A stretch of DNA of 64,000 bases, from positions 997,498 to 1,061,497 of the forward strand of contig NZ_LMSU01000001.1 of assembly GCF_001429625.1 (NCBI RefSeq), given 5' to 3'. The translations under genes were made by a program, and so were the position numbers. This document shows, piece by piece, positions 8,466 through 16,428 of the stretch (positions are counted from its first letter, which is position 1; every line of letters starts with the position of its first letter). The DNA comes from Nocardioides sp. Soil805 (lineage in GTDB: Bacteria > Actinomycetota > Actinomycetes > Propionibacteriales > Nocardioidaceae). A model generated the notes under the pieces. The model was not told the DNA's origin and made no database searches. It saw only the letters and a list, made by a program, of their open reading frames with translations.

Positions 8466-8729
8466 TCAGGCCAGGGAGAGGAAGAGCTTCTCCATCTTCT
8501 TGACGTCCACGGAGTCGATGCCGTCGCCGGCGGTCAGGCACTGCTGCAGGCCGCTGGCGACGATGGCGAAGCCGGCCCGGTCGAGCGCCTTGGAGACCGC
8601 GGCGAGCTGGGTGACGACGTCCTCGCAGTCGCGGCCCTCCTCGAGCAGGCGCAGCACGCCCGCGAGCTGCCCCTGGGCGCGCTTGATGCGGTTGATGACG
8701 GGGGTCATCTCGGTGGGGTCGAGCTCCAT
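8466..8729 (-). CDS. CsoR-family repressor with Cys-only (CstR-like) sensor site
   Basis: 87 aa, the usual length for CsoR/FrmR/CstR all-helical repressors. The typical N-terminus INRIKRAQGQLAGVLRLLEEGRDCEDV carries Cys35 and the second helix ends GLQQCL with Cys64. Copper-sensing CsoR has Cys-x-His-Cys with a His four residues before the second Cys; here that position is Gly60, so the Cu(I) ligand is missing. This Cys pair without His is the pattern of CstR, which senses persulfides. The neighbours (DUF302, rhodanese, persulfide dioxygenase, TauE) support that assignment. It overlaps the DUF302 stop by ATGA and is probably autoregulated through the operators at 9138-9185. Confidence 0.88.
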   Translation of the reverse strand: MELDPTEMTPVINRIKRAQGQLAGVLRLLEEGRDCEDVVTQLAAVSKALDRAGFAIVASGLQQCLTAGDGIDSVDVKKMEKLFLSLA

Positions 8730-9127
8730 CAGTCCTCCTGGGTGAGCGCGGCGAGGGCCGCGGAGATGCGTGCGCGGGCGTCGGTGGCCACGCTCGCGAG
8801 GGCGGCGTGGTCGGACATGCCCATCATGACCGCCGGGTCGAAGGCCTCCACGACCGTGGTGCCCTCGTCCACCGAGCGGACGACCACGTTGCAGGGCAGC
8901 ACCGCCGCGATCGAGGGATCCACCTGGATCGCCTCGTAGGCCAGCGGCGGGCGGCACGCGCCCAGGATCACCTGGGGCGGCAGGTCGACGTCGAGCTTGG
9001 CCTTCATGGTGGCGGCCAGGTCGATCTCGGTGAGGATGCCGAAGCCCTGGTCGGCCAGCGCCTCCCGCGTCGCGGCGACCGCGTCGTCGTACGGCAGCGC
9101 GAGCGTCGTGCTGAGGGTGTAGTCCAT
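8729..9127 (-). CDS. DUF302 domain protein
   Basis: 132 aa, single DUF302 domain: AVAATREALADQGFGILTEIDLAATMKAKL, then YVILGAC-like QVILGACRPPLAYEAI and a closing VLPCNVVVRSVDEGTTVVEAFDP. DUF302 proteins are often next to sulfur-oxidation or metal-stress genes and their biochemical role is unknown. Two Cys residues (GACRPP, LPCNV) occupy the conserved positions. A -10 TATGCT lies 7 nt before the ATG within the shared operator region, so it is likely leaderless and controlled by the CstR-like protein encoded just downstream. Confidence 0.88.
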   Translation of the reverse strand: MDYTLSTTLALPYDDAVAATREALADQGFGILTEIDLAATMKAKLDVDLPPQVILGACRPPLAYEAIQVDPSIAAVLPCNVVVRSVDEGTTVVEAFDPAVMMGMSDHAALASVATDARARISAALAALTQED

Positions 9128-9137
9128 GTCCCGAAGC

Positions 9138-9185
9138 ATACCCCCGGGGGTGTTTTGGATATCGGACGGATACCCCCTAGGGTAT
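9138..9185. promoter_or_regulatory. Two CsoR/CstR-type operators in a divergent promoter
   Basis: Operator 1 (9138-9153) is ATACCC-CCGG-GGGTGT; operator 2 (9170-9185) is ATACCC-CCTA-GGGTAT, a perfect inverted repeat. The C-run/G-run architecture is that of CsoR-family sites. Their centres are 32 bp apart, about three helical turns. Operator 2 overlaps a plus-strand -10 (TAGGGT, 9178-9183), 17 bp after a -35-like TTGGAT (9155-9160), and 7 nt from the ATG at 9191. Operator 1 overlaps the minus-strand -10. Binding would therefore block both leaderless promoters. Confidence 0.82.
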
Positions 9186-9190
9186 TTCGC

Positions 9191-9508
9191 ATGACCCCAC
9201 GCACTCCCGAGATCTCGATCGAGGCGTACGCCGCCGAGCGCGACTCCGGCGTGACCGTCGACGTCCGCGAGCGGGCGGAGTACGCCCAGGCGCACGTGCC
9301 CGGCGCGATCCTCGTGCCCATGGGCCAGCTGGCCTCCCGGCTCGACGAGATCGACCGCACGGCCCGCGTCCACGTCATCTGCGCCTCGGGCAACCGCTCG
9401 AAGGCGATGACCGACCTCCTCGTCGCGTCCGGCTTCGACGCCGTGTCCGTGGCCGGCGGGACCCGGGGCTGGATCGAGTCGGGTCGCTCGGTGGGGGTGG
9501 GTCTGTGA
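9191..9508 (+). CDS. Single-domain rhodanese (sulfurtransferase)
   Basis: 105 aa covering one rhodanese domain. It begins ISIEAYAAERDSGVTVDVRERAEYAQAHVPGAI, and the active-site loop is CASGNRS with the catalytic Cys64 that carries the persulfide. It ends with AGGTRGWIESG. It probably moves sulfane sulfur between low-molecular-weight thiols and the downstream dioxygenase. First gene of the plus-strand sulfur operon; its stop overlaps the next gene. The start is the ATG 7 nt after the -10 at 9178. Confidence 0.92.
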   Translation: MTPRTPEISIEAYAAERDSGVTVDVRERAEYAQAHVPGAILVPMGQLASRLDEIDRTARVHVICASGNRSKAMTDLLVASGFDAVSVAGGTRGWIESGRSVGVGL

Positions 9509-10887
9509 TGGCCGACCTCACCATCGTCCCGATCGAGACGCCCACGCTCGGCGACCGCAGCTACCTCGTGCACGACGGCGAGGTGGCGTTCGTGGTCGAC
9601 CCGCAGCGCGACATCGACCGCGTCCTCGTCCTGCTCGACGAGCACGGCGTGCGCCTCACCCATGTCTTCGAGACCCACATCCACAACGACTACGTCACCG
9701 GAGGCTTCGCCCTCGCGCAGCGCACCGGTGCCCAGTACCTCGTCAACGGCGAGGACGACGTGTCCTTCATCCGCACCCCACTGGCGGACGGGCAGGTCGT
9801 CGAGGTGGGTGGACGTATGCGCGTCACCGCGCTGGCAACCCCCGGCCACACGTTCACCCACCTCTCCTACGCCCTGACGGACACCGGCGCGGGACTCGAC
9901 CAGTCGGTCGGCGTCTTCTCCGGTGGCTCCCTGCTGTACGGCGCCACAGGTCGCCCGGACCTCCTCGGTCCCGAGCACACCCACGACCTGGTGCGCCACC
10001 AGCACGCGTCGGCGCACCGGCTGGCCGACCTGCTGCCCGACGACGCGGGGGTCTTCCCGACCCACGGCTTCGGCTCCTTCTGCTCGGCCACCCAGTCCGA
10101 TGCGACGTCGTCGACCATCGGCCGGGAGAAGCAGGCCAACCCCGTCCTGACCCAGGACGAGCAGACCTACGTCGACGAGCTGCTGGCCGGCCTCGGCCCG
10201 TGGCCGGCCTACTACGCCCACATGGCCCCGGCCAACGCCGCCGGTCCGTCCGAGCCCGACCTGTCCCCGCCCGCCCTCGCCGACGCCGCCGAGCTGCGGC
10301 GGCGTATCGAGGCCGGCGAGTGGGTCGTGGACCTGCGCAGCCGTACGGCGTTCGCGGCCGGCCACGCGCCCGGCACCCTCAACTTCGGGCTCGACGGCGG
10401 CTTCGCGACGTACCTCGGCTGGCTGGTCGCCTGGGGCACTCCGATCACGCTCCTCGGCGAGACCGCCGAGGACGTCGCAGACGCCCAGCGCGAGCTGGTC
10501 CGGATCGGCATCGAGCGCCCCGCCGCCCACGCCACCGGCACGCCGGAGGACTGGAGCGAGGGCGAGCTGAGCTCGTTCGCCACGGCGACCTTCGCCGACC
10601 TGGCCCAGGTCCGTCACCACCGCGAGGTGGTCGTCCTGGACGTGCGTCGTGCCGACGAGCACGACGCCGCCCGCATCGACGGCGCGGTCAACATCCCGCT
10701 CCACGAGCTCTGGGACCGCCTCGCCGAGGTGCCCGCGGGCGAGGTGTGGGTGCACTGCGCCGGCGGCTACCGCGCCTCCGTGGCGGCCTCGATGCTCGAC
10801 GCCGCCGGACGCTCGCTCGTCGCCATCGACGACTCGTTCGACAACGCCGAGCAGGTCGGACTCCACCTGGTGGGGCCCGAGGCGTGA
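9508..10887 (+). CDS. Persulfide dioxygenase-rhodanese fusion (CstB-like)
   Basis: 459 aa. Residues 1-240 form a metallo-beta-lactamase fold of the ETHE1 type, with the metal site THIHNDYVTGG (His57, His59, Asp61) and a further TPGHTFTHLSY. A degenerate rhodanese domain without catalytic Cys follows (WVVDLRSRTAFAAGHAPG), then an active rhodanese domain with CAGGYRAS (Cys417). This three-part order is that of CstB, which oxidises persulfides to thiosulfate or sulfite. The non-haem Fe site and sulfane-sulfur role are inferred from the family. A GTG at 9505 is an alternative start; the ATG shares a base with the previous stop. Confidence 0.9.
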   Translation: MADLTIVPIETPTLGDRSYLVHDGEVAFVVDPQRDIDRVLVLLDEHGVRLTHVFETHIHNDYVTGGFALAQRTGAQYLVNGEDDVSFIRTPLADGQVVEVGGRMRVTALATPGHTFTHLSYALTDTGAGLDQSVGVFSGGSLLYGATGRPDLLGPEHTHDLVRHQHASAHRLADLLPDDAGVFPTHGFGSFCSATQSDATSSTIGREKQANPVLTQDEQTYVDELLAGLGPWPAYYAHMAPANAAGPSEPDLSPPALADAAELRRRIEAGEWVVDLRSRTAFAAGHAPGTLNFGLDGGFATYLGWLVAWGTPITLLGETAEDVADAQRELVRIGIERPAAHATGTPEDWSEGELSSFATATFADLAQVRHHREVVVLDVRRADEHDAARIDGAVNIPLHELWDRLAEVPAGEVWVHCAGGYRASVAASMLDAAGRSLVAIDDSFDNAEQVGLHLVGPEA

Positions 10888-11735
10888 CGCTCCTCGGCAC
10901 CGCTTCCGCCACGCTGGTCGTGGCCCTCGTCGCCGGCGCGCTCATCGGGCTCAGCCTGGGTGCGCTCGGCGGAGGTGGCTCGATCCTGGCGGTCCCGGTG
11001 CTGGTCTACGCCCTGGACCAGAGCCCGGCCCAGGCCACCACCGGATCGTTGGTGGTGGTCGGGGTGACCTCGCTCGTGGGCGCCGTCACCGCGCACCGCG
11101 CGGGCAACGTCCTGCTCGCCCGCGGCGTGGCCTTCGGGCTGGTCGCGACGGGCGGGGCGGTCATCGGGGCACGGGCGTCGGCCGCCGTCCCCGAGGCGGT
11201 GCTGCTGGGCGCGTTCGCGGTGCTCATGCTCGCCGTCGGCACCCTGCTGGCGGTGCGGCAGTGGCGCGGGCGCCGGGCCGACCCCGCCGAGCGGCCGGCC
11301 CGGCGCCCGGAGCTGGACGACCCGATCATCACCTTCAGCCCGACCTTCGCCTGCCAGTGCCCGCGGGCCCTCAAGGTCGTCGTCACCGCGACGGCGGTCG
11401 GGCTGCTCACCGGCTTCCTCGGGGTGGGCGGCGGCTTCCTGGTCGTGCCGGCCCTGCTGGTGGCGCTCAGCCTGCCGATGGAGTACGCCGCCGGCACCTC
11501 GCTCGTCGTCATCACCCTGACGAGCGGTGTGGCGCTGCTGGCCCGTGCCGGCAGCGGCGTCGCCCCCGACTGGTGGCCCGTCGTCGCGCTCACCGCGGCC
11601 GCCGCCGTGTCGGCCGTGGTCGGCGCCCGCGTCGCCGACCGGGTCGACACGCGTCGCCTCTCTGCCGCTTTCACCGGGCTCGTGCTCGCCGTCGCGGCGT
11701 ACACCGCCGTCCAGGCCCTGCCCGCCCTCGTCTGA
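10884..11735 (+). CDS. TauE/SafE-family sulfite/anion exporter
   Basis: 283 aa with about eight transmembrane segments in two homologous halves: GALIGLSLGALGGGGSILAVPVLVYAL at the start and GLLTGFLGVGGGFLVVPALLVAL in the second half. A short cytoplasmic loop near residue 135-160 contains CQCP. TauE/SafE proteins export sulfite, sulfoacetate or related anions, which fits removal of the product of the CstB-like enzyme encoded immediately upstream. GTG start overlapping the dioxygenase stop (GTGA), so translation is coupled. Confidence 0.9.
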   Translation: MTLLGTASATLVVALVAGALIGLSLGALGGGGSILAVPVLVYALDQSPAQATTGSLVVVGVTSLVGAVTAHRAGNVLLARGVAFGLVATGGAVIGARASAAVPEAVLLGAFAVLMLAVGTLLAVRQWRGRRADPAERPARRPELDDPIITFSPTFACQCPRALKVVVTATAVGLLTGFLGVGGGFLVVPALLVALSLPMEYAAGTSLVVITLTSGVALLARAGSGVAPDWWPVVALTAAAAVSAVVGARVADRVDTRRLSAAFTGLVLAVAAYTAVQALPALV

Positions 11736-11808
11736 CCCGCCTGACCCGCCTGACCTGACTTCCGCACACCCCCGACACACGCACACCCCCGACACAAGGA
11801 GCTCCTCC

Positions 11809-13977
11809 ATGACGTCGACGGCATCCCGCCGCCACGCTGCCCGTCCGGACCCCGACGGCCTCGGCTACCAGCCCGGCCCGCTCGGCCGCCTCGGCGTGTG
11901 GGTCACCCACCACCGCCGGCTCACCGCGGTCGTGTGGCTGTTGCTGATCGTCGGCCTCGGTGCCTTCGCACCCAAGGTCGAGGCGAACCTCTCGGGTGCC
12001 GGCTGGCAGGCCGACGGCTCGGAGTCGGTCGCGGTGCGCGAGGTCGCGCAGGAGAGCTTCGGCGGCAACGCCAGCTCGGCCATCCAGGTCGTCGTGCACA
12101 GCACCGACGGCCCGGTGACCGAGGGCCGAGGGAAGGCCGTGCTCAGCGAGGCGACCGCCCTGCTCGAGGACGAGCCCCGCATCGCCGAGGTGATCGCCCC
12201 GCAGTCCGGGGCCACGCTGAGCCAGGACGGCGAGACGGCCGTGATCCTGGCCGGCGCCGGCGCCGACCCCAACGAGATGGTCCGGGTCGCCGACGACCTC
12301 AAGGGCGAGCTCGAGGCCCTCTCCGGTGACGGCGTGGAGGTCAACCCGACCGGCGCCTCGCTGCTCTGGTCGGACTTCAACGAGGCCAACCTCGACGCGA
12401 TGCTGACGTCGGAGATGTTCTCCTGGCCCGTCACTCTCGCGATCCTCGTGCTCGCCTTCGGGGCCCTGGTCGCGGCCGGGCTCCCGCTGATCCTGACCCT
12501 GGCCGGCCTGGTCGCCTCGGCCGGCTCGCTGGTCCTGATCAACGAGCTCGTGCCGGTCTCCATCTGGGCGATGAACTTCGCGATGATGTTCGCCCTCGCG
12601 CTCGGCATCGACTACGCGCTCTTCCTGGTGGTGCGCTTCCGGGCCGCCCGCATGGGCCACCACGAGACGCCACGGCAGGCGATCGCCGAGACCATGGACA
12701 CGGCCGGCAAGGCGGTGCTGCTGTCCGGGATCACCGTGCTCGTCTCGCTGAGCGCCGTCATGCTCGTGCCGTCGCCCTCCTTCCGCTCGATGGCGGGCGG
12801 GATCATGCTCGCGGTGACCTTCGTGCTCGCCGCCACCCTGACCCTGCTCCCCCTGGTGCTCTTCAAGCTCGACCACCGGATCAACAAGCTGGCCCTGAAG
12901 TGGGTGCACACCGGCGAGCACCGCTCGGCGAAGTTCGCGGCCTGGGGCGAGCGACTGTGGAAGCGCCCCATCGCCTTCGGCCTCGCCTCCCTCGTCGTGC
13001 TGCTCGCCCTGGCCGCACCCGTCCTCGGCCTGCGGACCGCGATGCCGTCCATCCAGGTGCTGCCCGAGGACGCGAGCGCACGCGTCGGCTACGACCAGGT
13101 CAAGGACGCCTTCGGTGACGGCGCCCCCGGCACCCTCCAGGTGATCGCGAAGACGTCCGACGCGAAGGCCACCACCGCAGCCCTCGCCGACGACGACGGC
13201 ATCGCCGGCGCCATGCCCGCACAGCCTGCCGCCGACGGCAGCGACCTGGTGCTCATCCAGGCCGTCCCGACGGTCGACCCCTCCGACCCCGAGCTCGGCA
13301 CGACGGTCGAACGGCTGCGCGCCGAGCTGCCGGAGTCGGCACAGGTCGGCGGTGCCGCGGTGGAGAACCTCGACCTCAAGGCCCAGCTCGACGAGTCGAC
13401 CCCGCTGGTGATCGGTGTCGTGCTCGCGCTCGGCTTCCTGCTCCTCCTGGTCGCCCTCCAGGCCCCGCTCATCTCGCTGCTCGGCACCCTGGCCAGCCTG
13501 CTGTCGACCGGTGCCGCCTTCGGCGTCGCCCGCCTGGTCTTCCAGGAGGGGTACGGCGCCGGGTTCCTCGGGTTCGAGTCCCAGGGCTTCCTCGACGCCT
13601 GGGCACCGGTGTTCTTCTTCGCCATGATCTTCGCCATCGCGATGGACTACACGGTCTTCCTGCTGGCCTCGGCCAAGGAGCACTACGAGCGCTCCGGCGA
13701 TCCCCGCGAGGCGATGGTCGGGTCGCTGGCCCACTCCGGCCGGGTGATCTTCGCCGCCGGCGCGGTCATGGTCGCAGTGTTCTTCACCTTCGCCCTGTCC
13801 GGTCCGCTGCCGCCCAAGGAGATGGGCATCGTGCTCGGCGTGGCGGTGCTGCTCGACGCGTTCCTCGTCCGCCTGGTGCTGCTGCCCGTCATGCTGCGCC
13901 TCACCGGCCGGGCCGCGTGGTGGAGCCCTCGCTGGCTGACGCGGGTGCTGCCGAAGATCACCTTCTCCCACGGCTGA
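11809..13977 (+). CDS. MMPL-family RND transporter
   Basis: 722 aa, two repeats each with one leading transmembrane helix, a large extracytoplasmic loop and five more helices. The proton-relay regions are the IDYALFLVVRFR segment in repeat one and the AMDYTVFLLASAKEHY segment in repeat two, both typical of MMPL proteins. It is a proton-driven exporter; actinobacterial relatives move lipids or drugs. An AAGGAG ribosome binding site lies 8 bp before the ATG, unlike the leaderless genes nearby. It follows tauE by 73 bp in the sulfur operon, an unusual partner. Confidence 0.9.
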   Translation: MTSTASRRHAARPDPDGLGYQPGPLGRLGVWVTHHRRLTAVVWLLLIVGLGAFAPKVEANLSGAGWQADGSESVAVREVAQESFGGNASSAIQVVVHSTDGPVTEGRGKAVLSEATALLEDEPRIAEVIAPQSGATLSQDGETAVILAGAGADPNEMVRVADDLKGELEALSGDGVEVNPTGASLLWSDFNEANLDAMLTSEMFSWPVTLAILVLAFGALVAAGLPLILTLAGLVASAGSLVLINELVPVSIWAMNFAMMFALALGIDYALFLVVRFRAARMGHHETPRQAIAETMDTAGKAVLLSGITVLVSLSAVMLVPSPSFRSMAGGIMLAVTFVLAATLTLLPLVLFKLDHRINKLALKWVHTGEHRSAKFAAWGERLWKRPIAFGLASLVVLLALAAPVLGLRTAMPSIQVLPEDASARVGYDQVKDAFGDGAPGTLQVIAKTSDAKATTAALADDDGIAGAMPAQPAADGSDLVLIQAVPTVDPSDPELGTTVERLRAELPESAQVGGAAVENLDLKAQLDESTPLVIGVVLALGFLLLLVALQAPLISLLGTLASLLSTGAAFGVARLVFQEGYGAGFLGFESQGFLDAWAPVFFFAMIFAIAMDYTVFLLASAKEHYERSGDPREAMVGSLAHSGRVIFAAGAVMVAVFFTFALSGPLPPKEMGIVLGVAVLLDAFLVRLVLLPVMLRLTGRAAWWSPRWLTRVLPKITFSHG

Positions 13978-14025
13978 TCCTCCCTTCCAGAACACCCCAC
14001 AACCCCTCACAGAACGGAGCACACC

Positions 14026-14208
14026 ATGTGCCGAGCAGTCCGATGCAAGACCTGCAACAAGACCACGTGGGCCGGCTGCGGCCAGCACGTCAGCCAGGTC
14101 AAGGCGGGCGTCCCCGCGCAGGAGTGGTGCAACGGCCAGCACACTCCGGCTGAGAAGGCGGCCGCCGGCTCCGGCGGTGGCTTCCTCTCGAAGATCTTCG
14201 GCCGCTGA
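14026..14208 (+). CDS. 60-aa Cys-rich small protein
   Basis: The N-terminal half carries five of its cysteines in the pattern MCRxxxCxxCxKTTWxGCGxHV, with a further Cys in QEWCNGQH and three His residues. A Gly/Ser tail ending FLSKIFGR follows. The spacing suggests a small metal-binding or sulfane-sulfur-binding protein; no named family could be assigned from sequence. It has a GGAG ribosome binding site 7 nt before the ATG and lies 48 bp after the MMPL gene, so it probably belongs to the persulfide operon. Confidence 0.75.
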   Translation: MCRAVRCKTCNKTTWAGCGQHVSQVKAGVPAQEWCNGQHTPAEKAAAGSGGGFLSKIFGR

Positions 14209-14223
14209 CCCCCTGACCGGGTG

Positions 14224-14240
14224 GGGGGACGCCGTCCCCC
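14224..14240 (+). other. Intra-operon hairpin
   Basis: GGGGGAC-GCC-GTCCCCC, a perfect 7-bp stem with a 3-nt loop, between the 60-aa gene and the DUF2892 gene. Flanking GGGTGG and CCACCC can extend it. It may be an attenuator or an mRNA 3'-end stabiliser within the operon. Confidence 0.5.
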
Positions 14241-14276
14241 GAGCGTTCCCCCACCCTCCGCCGATCGGAGACCCCC

Positions 14277-14480
14277 ATGAACGTCGACCGCGCCGTCCTC
14301 TCCCTGGCCGGCACCGTCATCCTCGTGAGCGTGCTGCTCAGCGCGTTCGTCTCGACGTGGTGGCTGCTGCTCACCGCCTTCGTCGGCCTCAACCTCCTCC
14401 AGTCCGCCGTCACCGGGGTCTGCCCCGCCGCGATCGTCTTCCGCAGGCTGGGCCTGCAGTCCGGTTGCGCGTTCCGCTGA
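14277..14480 (+). CDS. DUF2892 (YgaP-type) small membrane protein
   Basis: 67 aa with two transmembrane helices (AVLSLAGTVILVSVLLSAF and WWLLLTAFVGLNLLQSAVTG) followed by CPAAIVFRRLGL and a final Cys in SGCAFR. This is the membrane module found fused to rhodanese in YgaP and found alone in sulfide-oxidation clusters. It probably anchors or channels sulfane sulfur or thiocyanate at the membrane; the exact function is unproven. Confidence 0.85.
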   Translation: MNVDRAVLSLAGTVILVSVLLSAFVSTWWLLLTAFVGLNLLQSAVTGVCPAAIVFRRLGLQSGCAFR

Positions 14481-14517
14481 TGGGCCCTGGGGCCCGGTTG
14501 TCCGTAGGGTCGACCGG

Positions 14518-15633
14518 ATGAGCACGAAGTTGAGGCAGCGCGTCGACGAGCGCATCAGCGACCCGATCTGGTGGAACGACGTCCTGCAGCTGGCCAAGAC
14601 GGTGCTCGCGGCCGTCACCGCCTGGGTCGTGGCGGCCAGCGTGCTGGACCTGCCGCAGCCCTTCCTGGCCCCGTGGTCCGCGCTGCTCGTCGTGCACGCG
14701 ACCGTCTACCGCACGTTCTCCAAGGGCACCCAGCAGGTCGCGGCCACCGTGGTGGCGGTGATCCTGGCCACCATCGTCGGTGAGACCTTCGGGCTCACCA
14801 CCGGCGCGATCACCCTGCTCCTCGTGGTGGCCCTCCTGCTCGGCGCCGTCCCGTGGCTCGGGGCCGAGGCCACGACCATCGCCACCACCGGGCTGGTGGT
14901 GCTCACCACCGGCTTCGAGAGCGACGTCATGCTCATCTCGCGGCTGCTCGACACCGCCATCGGTGTCGCGGTCGGGCTGCTGGTCAACGTGATCGTGTGG
15001 CCGCCGCTGCGCCGGCACACGGCCGCCAGGGCCCTGGACCGCATCGACGACGAGATCGGGGCCCTGCTGGTCGACATGGCGGGCGGCCTCGGCGACGGCT
15101 GCCAGGACGAGGACGTCGACGCCTGGATCGATCGCAGCCGGGACCTCGACGGCGAGGTGGACCAGGCGTGGGCGCTGGTGCGCCAGGCGCAGGAGAGCGC
15201 CCGGATGAACCCGCGCCGCTCGGCCCGCCCGATGAAGAATCCCGAGCAGTGGCACGGGTTGTTGCGACGCATGGAGCAGTCCGTCGCCGAGACCCGCAGC
15301 CTCGCCCGCACCCTCGGCGGCCAGTCGGCCCACAAGGAGACGTGGGGCGACGCCTTCGCCGTGCCGTGGATCGAGATGCTCGGCGACACGGGGCGGGCCG
15401 CCGCCGACGCCGACCCCGACGCCTTCCACGAGGTGCGCCGACGGCTGGAGGCGTTCACCGACGAGCTGCGTACGACGGAGCGCTCGGCCGAGTGGCCGAT
15501 CTACGGTGCGCTCATCATCAACCTGCGCAACATCATCGATGCGATGGACGTCGTGGCCGAGGCGAACCCGATCGGGGGCAACCGGCTGCCGCTGCGGGTC
15601 CCGGGCGGGCCCGGTGCGGCCACGACGACCTGA
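14518..15633 (+). CDS. FUSC/ArAE-family membrane protein (aromatic acid exporter-like)
   Basis: 371 aa. About five or six N-terminal transmembrane helices (residues 20-165) start with the family pattern ALQLAKTVLAAVTAWVVA and LAPWSALLVVHATVYRTFSKG. A long cytoplasmic helical domain follows to the C-terminus. Relatives (YeeA, AaeB-like) are proposed exporters of aromatic acids or other anions. A -10 TAGGGT 7 nt before the ATG gives it its own leaderless promoter, so it may not be part of the upstream sulfur operon. Confidence 0.85.
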   Translation: MSTKLRQRVDERISDPIWWNDVLQLAKTVLAAVTAWVVAASVLDLPQPFLAPWSALLVVHATVYRTFSKGTQQVAATVVAVILATIVGETFGLTTGAITLLLVVALLLGAVPWLGAEATTIATTGLVVLTTGFESDVMLISRLLDTAIGVAVGLLVNVIVWPPLRRHTAARALDRIDDEIGALLVDMAGGLGDGCQDEDVDAWIDRSRDLDGEVDQAWALVRQAQESARMNPRRSARPMKNPEQWHGLLRRMEQSVAETRSLARTLGGQSAHKETWGDAFAVPWIEMLGDTGRAAADADPDAFHEVRRRLEAFTDELRTTERSAEWPIYGALIINLRNIIDAMDVVAEANPIGGNRLPLRVPGGPGAATTT

Positions 15634-15636
15634 CCC

Positions 15637-16428
15637 TCATCGGACGAGGTCGGTGCCTCCGTCGGCCCAGACGACGAGCCCGCCGCGGTCAGGTCGGGTC
15701 CGCAGCCAGCTGAGAGCTCCGGGGCCGTGGGCGAAGGCGGCGGTGGCGTCGACGTCCGCGGCCACCAGGTCGGGGGCCACCACGGTCACGGAGGCGACGC
15801 CGGAGGGCGGTCGGCCGGTGCGCGCGTCCACGACGTGCTGGCCGCGGTGCGCCGTCCCGGACGTGGCGACGGCCCCGCGGCGGCACGGCACCTGCGCGAC
15901 CAGGCGCGTGGGATCGTGCGGGTCCTCGATCCCGATCAGCCACGGCTCGCCCTCGGGGTCGGCGGTCCAGCACACGAGGTCGCCTCCTCCCCCGAGGCAG
16001 GCGTCGGTCCCCGGCAGGGCGGTCAGGTGACGCGCCGCCCGGTGCACCGCCCACCCCTTCACGACGCCGTCCGTGTCGAGCACGGTGCGACCGTCCGGAC
16101 CCGGGCGTCGTACGTCGAACGCCCCGCCGGAGGCGGTGCGCGCCGCCTCCGCCAGCGCCAGGACCTCACGCACCTCCGGCGGTGCGTCCGCCGGGTCGGC
16201 CAGACCCGCGTTGTGCCGGCTCACCCACGAGTCGACGCGGTAGCGGCTGAACATCGCGTCGGCCGCACGGAGGTCGGCCTGTGCGCGTCGCCAGGCCGCC
16301 CGGGCGACCTCGTCGCCGGCGTGCCGGCCGCGCAGGGCCACGCTGACGGGCAGTCCCATCACCTGCACCACGTCGCGCCATGCCTGCGGCCGGGTGGGCG
16401 GCCGGGGCGTCGTACGCGCGGTGCTCAC
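15637..16428 (-). CDS. apbE: FAD:protein FMN transferase (ApbE)
   Basis: 263 aa from the GTG that overlaps the upstream stop. ApbE attaches FMN through a phosphoester to a Thr/Ser of a partner protein. Motifs appear in order: FSRYRVDSWVSRHNAG, GGAFDVR, the GVVKGWAV Mg/FAD loop, CLGGGGDLV, then ATSGTAHRGQHVVDARTG and the final ADVDATAAF acidic site. No signal peptide or lipobox is visible with this start, so it may act in the cytoplasm, or the true start may be different. Its substrate is almost certainly the adjacent FMN-binding protein, which has the Dxx(S/T)GAT target motif. Confidence 0.92.
   Translation of the reverse strand: MSTARTTPRPPTRPQAWRDVVQVMGLPVSVALRGRHAGDEVARAAWRRAQADLRAADAMFSRYRVDSWVSRHNAGLADPADAPPEVREVLALAEAARTASGGAFDVRRPGPDGRTVLDTDGVVKGWAVHRAARHLTALPGTDACLGGGGDLVCWTADPEGEPWLIGIEDPHDPTRLVAQVPCRRGAVATSGTAHRGQHVVDARTGRPPSGVASVTVVAPDLVAADVDATAAFAHGPGALSWLRTRPDRGGLVVWADGGTDLVR

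Noticed and set aside
11671..14142. 823-codon open frame on the - strand
   Set aside because: Antisense to the MMPL gene and the Cys-rich gene, which have strong motifs and ribosome binding sites.
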